Shown: in pieces, positions 58,071 to 64,000 of the stretch | Layout of the letters: each line of letters starts with the position of its first letter | Position numbering within the stretch: the first letter of the stretch is position 1 | Assembly: GCA_021234155.1 (NCBI GenBank) | Contig: JAJEKV010000040.1 | Location: forward strand, 13,098,719-13,162,718 | Source: Isoetes taiwanensis | Taxonomy: Eukaryota; Streptophyta; Lycopodiopsida; Isoetales; Isoetaceae | Reading direction: 5' to 3' | Length of the DNA stretch: 64,000 nt | Translations under genes and position numbers: made by a program | The notes under the pieces: generated by a model | Seen by the model: only the letters and a program-made list of their open reading frames with translations | What the model was told of the DNA's origin: nothing | The model's database searches: none

Positions 58071-58500
58071 TAAAATATTTGCTGAGGGATATGGATTATG
58101 TAGACAACTAAAGTTCGTACAAAGATTCCAAACAAAATCTACAAAGAAAAGAATAAGGCAACTTAACTCTTAGTGTCATCTATAATTGTTTCAAATGGAT
58201 TATGAAATATTTGTTGAGGGATATGAATTGTCTAGACTATTAATGTTCATAAAATTATTGTATTGTTGTTGACATTGTTTCAAGTGGGATGTGAAATTTT
58301 TGTTGAGGGGCATGGATTGTAGAGACAACTAAAGTTTATACAAATTTTCTGAACAAAATACACAGAGAAAGTAAAGAAGCTTAAAATGACACAATACAGA
58401 GATATAGGAAGGTGCAATTAAGCATGGCTTTATTTGTCAAATGAAGAGATATAGGGAGGTGCAATCAAGCATGGCTTTATTTGTCAAATGAACGATCGAA
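58071..58500 (+). repeat. Degenerate tandem repeat, about 120-bp period, then a 46-bp pair
   Basis: TATTTGTTGAGGGATATG-ATTGT--AGAC recurs near 58076, 58208 and 58299. GAGATATAGG-AGGTGCAAT followed by AAGCATGGCTTTATTTGTCA recurs at 58400 and 58446. Confidence 0.75.
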
Positions 58501-59054
58501 GTTCATATTCCAAACAGATAGAAAATAGAATAAAGCAGCTTAAAATGATGCAACCTAGAAACTAAAAAGTGTCATGGAGCTCGGCTTTCTTTGTTTAATA
58601 GAATAGCCACAAATTTCCACAATACCAAGACTGTTCTTGAGGCTATGTAAACTATTTTGCATCTCTTATTGATACGTCTTGTTAATTTGGTACAAAATAT
58701 GCTCTCCATAGAAATCGACCTATAGATGACGAATAGACTTGGAATAACAAAGGCAAAAATAATACGGCACATGGTAGACAAAAAATAGAAAGTCATGCAA
58801 CAAAACCTCCAAAGGCATTATTAAATCAGATGCAAAAGTCTTTAATATGGCACATCCTAAATAGAAAATAGAAACTCATGCAACGCAAAAGGAATTACAT
58901 CAACATCTTTCAGGCATGGATGTAGGCCATCCAAATGTTCCATTACCAAATGCCATATCCAAGCTTGGAAGAATGCCTACAAAGTACTGCAAATCTGGAA
59001 ATAAAAAATGAGGCAAAAGTAACCGATATGGTTTGTAACCAGTTTATAAGAAGA
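58501..59054. other. Stretch without recognised genes
   Basis: AT-rich unique DNA; short frames only. Confidence 0.5.
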
Positions 59055-59175
59055 GCACCATGGTGTGCTTGCAAACTTGACCATGCATGTGGATGAATCT
59101 GTAACATCTGGTTGGCACCATGGTGTGCTTGCAAGCTTAACAATGCATTTGGATCAATCTGTAACATCTGACTGG
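59055..59175 (+). repeat. Two-copy tandem repeat of about 60 bp
   Basis: GCACCATGGTGTGCTTGCAA followed by CTTGACCATGCAT-TGGAT-AATCTGTAACATCTG occurs twice in tandem with few changes. The core CACCATGGTG is palindromic. Confidence 0.85.
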
Positions 59176-61015
59176 CCTCGAATAATCGACAGGCAAATAG
59201 TCATCTAGAGATGACATTCTGCAAATATGGGCCCAACACAGGCATTTGCAACACAAAGCAATAGGCAGTAAATTGAGAATAATCAATGAAGCTCCATCAT
59301 GATTAAAATAAGAACAATTGCAAGCAAAATAGAGATCTTGAACACATCTTCAAGGTTGTTCTCCCACGTAAGTTACAGATAACTTTGTCCTTAAGAGGAA
59401 TGGAAGATTGTATGATGTTGAAATTTTTGTTCACAACCACATGAGAGCCAACATAAACAATAAATACAATCTTTCCACAAAGTCCATACTGCAGGCAAAT
59501 AAGGAAAACAAATAATAGCTTTGCACAAATATTTAGACCCGAAGCCAATACCTTGATAACACGCCTGGGACGTAAATTGCTGCTACTTTGATGAGGTTAT
59601 AATTAGGCACATGCCTGGAGGAAATGCTGGCTGGAAAGTAAAATTTGCAAGAAAAACACAGTACTTGGTATTGTTAATTACATAGACTATTGTTGTGAGT
59701 AATGTTAAACTCAAATCAAATAGAAAATCAGATTAAAAGAACTTAGAAGCAAAATTTCCATCAAGATGCAGCGCCCAATGGATACTCAACGATATCTACT
59801 CAATGTTCATATATAAAAAGACTTCTTGCAAAAATTGATCAATGTCTATAGAGCATCTGCGAGGAACAAAAATGGCAAGAAAGAAAAGACTTCCATGCTT
59901 GCATGACGGATGTCCAATGTTTTCTATAGAAAGATGCCTCTTGCAAAATAGATCAAATTGATGTTGGATCTTCATAGCTTTAGGCAAATATCTGGATCAG
60001 AATCATAACATCAGGCAAGAGGTGGAGTCTAGTTGTTTTGGCCATGATGTCTGCACAGAAGAGACCAGCCATAGTAAAAACACCAAGGAATGAACATTAC
60101 TGTTCAACAGCATATGTTACCCCTAAAAACTCCCATTGCTAATTCTGCAAAAGAAGCACCATATTTGTGCCCATCAAGCAAACATTGTGTAATCTCCACA
60201 TAGATCCCTTTCTAAGATAAAAGAGTACCCTGAGGTTGCATCTTCACAACTTTGAGCATCTACGGCATGGAGAAACAGTCAAATAAGTCAATTCCAACTC
60301 CAACATAATTCTATGCTACATAATATTCTCAGCATAGCAAATAGTACATCACCTTTTATAAGGAGACTGAACTTCTGGTTCGACATACCTTCATCTGAAC
60401 ATAGCCATCAAAATCAAACTCTAGAAGATATCCAGAGCATACAAATATTTCTTCTTTGCCTTGAAACTCTGTTGCAACATGATCTTATTGTGTAAGAGCC
60501 CAAATCAACAAAATACTCTGATATTGATTTCCATGATTTTAAGATTAATCTATGACCACAGACACAGAGGCCATATGGAACAACAACAAACAATAGAAGG
60601 ACTAAACTGCTTAAACCAATAAACTCAGAAGATGCATAAAGCTGGCTAGCATTGATCTTACAACGAAATTCGAACATGCATACTGCAAAAACGTAACAGT
60701 TTAAGTTTAACCAAAGCAATTTGAAAAATAGAGATTCGGTTGGACTTGAAGAAAAGTAACAATAAGCAACTGATTCGTAGAATTCTGAATGAGACAGGAA
60801 GTACATATAAACAACCCAAGGAGAAGACATATAGATGTTACCAATGCTCCAAGGAGCAGGCAATATGTAGCATAATAACAGGGGGTTTTCTTTGTGTTTT
60901 TGTACGCTTTTCACTAAGGTTTTCCTATGATTTCGTGATGTATTCAAATGGATGTACTAATGCGTACATCTAGAGTGCACCATTTTTGAGCCATTGATTT
61001 TAGCCTTTTTTTTTC
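59176..61015. other. Stretch without a supportable gene
   Basis: A minus-strand frame of 177 codons (60414-60947) exists, rich in Tyr, Phe, Cys and Ser, with no family features. Weak Copia-RT-like residues on the minus strand near 60160-60290 are too broken to call. Confidence 0.35.
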
Positions 61016-61240
61016 AATGGTCAACAACCAATGGCTCACAACAAAAGCCCTTTTTGTGCGTGTGGTGCATAATGGTCAACAACCAATGGCTCACAACAAA
61101 AGCCCTCTTTTTGTGCGTGTGGTGCATAATGGTCAACAACCAATGACTCACAACAAAAGCCCTCTTTTTGTGCGTGTGGTACATAATGGTCAACAACCAA
61201 TGGCTCAGAACAAAAGCCCTCTTTTGTGTGTATGGTGCAT
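61016..61240 (+). repeat. Four-copy minisatellite, 55-57 bp units
   Basis: Units 61016-61070, 61071-61127, 61128-61184 and 61185-61240 each contain AATGGTCAACAACCAATG, CAAAAGCCCT and GTGTGGTGCAT. A reversed fragment (TGAGCCATTG) precedes the array at about 60987. Open frames on both strands are translations of the units. Confidence 0.95.
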
Positions 61241-61927
61241 AATGGGCACATGAAGGGCTTGAAGGGCGCATGTTGTACAGTTTCCCCGCCGGCAACACAT
61301 TTCTTATCATAACTTTTGATCCAGAGCTCTGTTTGAGATGATTTTTATTGCGTTGGAAAGCTCTCTCCGAGATCTTTTTGATAGTGTATGATATGGATAT
61401 GTTTGGTTAAGTTATCTATGCTAAAACAACAATTTTTCAGCCGGGTTTGGTAGGCTTTCACATCCTACCAGCTGATTAATACAGGATTGCGCTATTGGAT
61501 ATTGCTTTATGGCTCATTCCGAATGAAGGTTGCAAAAAATTACCATGCATTTTTAGATTTTGAGGCAGTTATTAAGCAAATTCCAAGGCTTCTAGATCCT
61601 TGTGCTAACAAGCAGAAAAGTTTCCCACTTTGGTTTCTCACCACAAGAATCCATGGAGGCCAAAGGCTGCTATTAAATTCCAGTTGAAAAATGTTTGTGT
61701 ATGGGTGTTGCAAACTTTATGACTTTCAGAATAATGGGATCAATCCGCTCTATCTTTATGATAACTTTTACTTATGTTCTATTTGTTTTATTGTGATGAA
61801 ATTCAAAAGCTACAGGTGATGAAAGCCTCAAATGAATTCTAATTTTTTTCTGGTTTGAATTCTAAAATTTTTGTCACACGGGAGGGGGGGGGGTGAGGGC
61901 CAAAATTTTTTTTTTTTGCAACACAAA
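61241..61927. other. Stretch between minisatellite and inverted repeat
   Basis: No gene. GTCACACGGGAGGGGGGGGG at 61873-61892 resembles the inner end of the following inverted repeat, and an all-T run follows (61906-61917). Confidence 0.45.
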
Positions 61928-62104
61928 CCATTAACATCCAACATATAAAAATTAAATCCCCAACACATAATAACCATTGACATTAACAACCAACACATAA
62001 CTACCATTGATATTAATTAACACAACCATTGGGTCCAACACATTTAAATTAAAATCCCCCTTAAACCCCCTTTGGTTTGGGTGCATATTCACACGGGGGG
62101 TGAC
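61928..62104 (+). repeat. Perfect 177-bp inverted repeat, left arm
   Basis: Reverse complement equals 62318-62494 at every base I compared. It starts CCATTAACATCCAACAT and ends CACACGGGGGGTGAC. It is AT-rich outward and GC-rich inward. Confidence 0.95.
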
Positions 62105-62317
62105 GTAGGGCAGCGAGAACCCTCATAATTGTATTTTGCACGTACAAAATCAACACCATATAGTATTCCGCTTGAAATCTTATAGTATTTTGCGAATCTT
62201 GTTATACAGTATAGCAAATTTTGTACTTGCATACCCCACAAACGAGGAACTTTACGTACGGTGTAGATTAAGGAATAAGGGGTGAATATGCCTATCCAAC
62301 AGCTCTCGTTGCCCGGA
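62105..62317. other. 213-bp spacer of the inverted repeat
   Basis: Non-repetitive spacer with two partial TATAGTATT words (62158, 62181); no gene. Confidence 0.8.
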
Positions 62318-62494
62318 GTCACCCCCCGTGTGAATATGCACCCAAACCAAAGGGGGTTTAAGGGGGATTTTAATTTAAATGTGTTGGACCCAATGGTTGT
62401 GTTAATTAATATCAATGGTAGTTATGTGTTGGTTGTTAATGTCAATGGTTATTATGTGTTGGGGATTTAATTTTTATATGTTGGATGTTAATGG
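62318..62494 (-). repeat. Perfect 177-bp inverted repeat, right arm
   Basis: Exact reverse complement of the left arm. Together they form a 567-bp foldback able to make a long double-stranded RNA if transcribed. No clear target-site duplication directly outside (GCAACACAAA left, AGGCTGACAA right). Confidence 0.95.
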
Positions 62495-63256
62495 AGGCTG
62501 ACAACCCTCGAGCATAGTTCTTAGCTGAAGCCATGTCTAACCTGACATGAAATTAACTCACAAAAAGAGAGCACCATGGATTTTCATTGATTGCCTTTAG
62601 CTACTATGAAGCTCTGCACATACAATCATGGCACCATTTTTAACCACTGCTCTGAATTCAAGCATTGGGGATTCAATAGTGGATTGCCATGCTACATATA
62701 TGCTGCTCTGCGGCTCCACACATCCCACAGACATAATAAGTATGCAGCTTTGAATCTGCACATACTCGAAAACCATCATTCAATTAAATTGGGATTATGT
62801 CTATTCCAAAATCGCGCCGCATGACACTTTTTTGGGGCATTTATTGGTGTGAAGTTATTTTTTTTTAACTTTTACAAAACCATTGTGGATGCTGTATATT
62901 TCTTTATTATTTCATATTTTCTTTAAATAAGGACTTAATTGGTTGCAATTAGCAATAATCAAACATATACCATTATAGTGAAAAAGAAGAGTTTTTTTAC
63001 ATTATAGAGCAATTTCTTGTTTGTTTACTTCACTAAACTGAAAAAAAGGAAGCAAATATTACATCATCATCCTAAGAAATGGTAATGTAGAACATAAAAT
63101 AACCTTTAATTGCAAGTTTTTAAGATTAAGTTAAGTTCAAAATTCATAATATACTAGGCAAATGAGGAGAATATGCTATACAAAACCATAAAAGATGACA
63201 TGCAAAATGATAAAAAGAACAACAAGTTTACAAAAAAAATGACTAAAGTAGTAGTT
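62495..63256. other. Stretch without recognised genes
   Basis: AT-rich unique DNA. Confidence 0.5.
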
Positions 63257-63281
63257 TTAAATCGCGCCAAGCGCGATTTAA
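63257..63281. repeat. Perfect 10-bp hairpin TTAAATCGCG / CGCGATTTAA
   Basis: Arms 63257-63266 and 63272-63281, 5-nt loop CCAAG. GC-core hairpin in AT-rich DNA, reminiscent of Helitron termini but without a well-placed CTRR. Confidence 0.75.
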
Positions 63282-63282
63282 G

Positions 63283-63490
63283 AATTGTGAAAAGTCTAAA
63301 AGTGATATGTTTTTGCTCATCAGAAACCACCATATCCTCTTTTCCATCACTATTGTCCTCAAAAACATGTACTGGGTCTCCGTAGATGCCCTCGCAGTGT
63401 CCTTTGCTCAGTTTTATGATCCTGCTCTTCCTTCCCATTCACATTTTCTTCGTTTTCTTCATTCACATCAGAGAAGAAATCTTGAAAATT
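63283..63490 (-). pseudogene. Possible exon fragment with acidic coding-like frames
   Basis: On the minus strand, one frame reads DFFSDVNEENEENVNGKEEQ from about 63485 and another reads GIYGDPVHVFEDNSDGKEDM lower down to about 63300. Both are acidic and unlike random AT-rich DNA; a frame change between them would make this a broken exon. TTTTCAAG just upstream resembles a splice acceptor. Family unknown. Confidence 0.3.
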
Positions 63491-63589
63491 GAAAAGAGTC
63501 TCCAATCAGCTGTAAATAAGGCCAGTGCATCTATGGATGTAAGTCTATCAAAAAGCAATGCCGAATAGACCTCCTCACCAGATAATTTA

Positions 63590-64000
63590 GATCGACAGAA
63601 TTGCAATCCTTCCTGTGCTTTAGGTCGGGCTTGCTTTGTTGACTTTCTGCTTCAGCTAGGTCGGCCTAGCTTTGGTGAAGGAGAACCATATCAGTAGCGG
63701 CCAACTCTGCTATGGCTATGGAATCATGTCCTAAAGTAATCTATGTATACCACGCCATGAAAGCCGCTTGCCCTGCGGGCACTAGGGGATCACACCATAG
63801 CAAGATAGAAAATAGAGGTCGGTTAAACAACCGCCATGGGCTTGTGGATTGAATCTAGGCCACCAAAACAAGCACTTTGAATCATACCGAGTCAGATCTA
63901 TACCGGCGATGCCGAAAGCATTTGACAACCTAGAAGTGAAAGCAACAATAAATCTTGTAGATAAGACCTGAAGAGAAGGCATGCACAATAATCGATTCCT
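63590..64000. other. GC-richer terminal stretch, origin unknown
   Basis: Base composition is more balanced than its surroundings and short inverted words occur (GCTTGCCCTGCGGGC; CTAGGTCGGCCTAG). No gene recognised. An organellar DNA insertion is one possibility. Confidence 0.3.

Noticed and set aside
59790-60310. Weak Copia reverse-transcriptase-like residues on the minus strand (GIDLFDCFS, VVKM)
   Set aside because: Too many stops and too few matching positions; catalytic motifs not found.
60414-60947. 177-codon minus-strand open frame
   Set aside because: No recognised family, unbalanced residue use (Tyr, Phe, Cys, Ser), no splice or promoter context; kept only as part of the gene-free stretch.
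1-64000. CRISPR arrays, bacterial operons, rRNA or intact tRNA genes
   Set aside because: None seen; spaced repeats at 6280-7034 have T-rich variable spacers but imperfect repeats and no cas genes, and the genome is eukaryotic.

Overview
The window reads as nuclear DNA of a land plant. It holds two GASA/Snakin cysteine-rich peptide genes, a 22-exon PLAA/DOA1-type gene whose predicted length (757 aa) is close to plant homologues, introns with plant-like GT-AG (and one GC-AG) borders, and a dense mix of plant-type repeats: Ty3 LTR retrotransposon, LINEs, a SINE-like unit, Helitron-like ends and MITE-like elements. The species cannot be fixed from this sequence. The only intact genes I can defend are all on the minus strand: GASA-1 (12847-13727), GASA-2 (16192-16742) and PLAA (24238-30509).

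Layout. 1-350 is the poly(A)-tailed 3' end of an L1-type LINE. About 487-7423 is a pyrimidine-rich, non-coding repeat made of two tandem units with shared ends; the second carries an array of 26-nt hairpins whose stems show compensatory changes. 8190-11816 is a duplicated segment, one copy interrupted by a 2.0-kb broken LINE with a target-site duplication and the other preserving the empty site. 12.7-16.9 kb holds the GASA pair. 17.77-19.4 kb is LINE remnants and a dispersed GC-rich repeat that recurs at 48.1-48.85 kb. 19.5-22.3 kb contains a MITE-like element, a primer-binding-site-like sequence, a 1.6-kb degenerate AGATT-rich minisatellite, a heat-shock-element-like cluster and a SINE-like unit. 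22.9-23.5 kb is a foldback/tandem repeat cluster. 24.2-30.5 kb is PLAA.

34491-45592 is one Ty3-type LTR retrotransposon on the minus strand, with 596-bp LTRs and a 5-bp target duplication AATAT. It has a gag with three zinc knuckles, then protease, reverse transcriptase, RNase H and integrase, and a roughly 4-kb post-pol region with extra open frames. It is broken by frameshifts and has lost the integrase catalytic Glu. Downstream lie a frameshifted ankyrin-like fragment (49.05-49.81 kb), a decayed 2OG-Fe(II) oxygenase pseudogene with a partial exon duplication (50.9-52.2 kb), two Helitron-like 3' ends pointing at each other (54.6 and 55.5 kb), an ATATC microsatellite, an inverted-repeat element (56.77-57.37 kb), several short tandem repeats, and an apparently perfect 177-bp inverted repeat around a 213-bp spacer (61928-62494).

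Functionally, PLAA is a housekeeping ubiquitin/CDC48 factor. The two GASA genes are a tandem pair of secreted, probably hormone-responsive peptides. Nearly everything else is mobile or repeat DNA.
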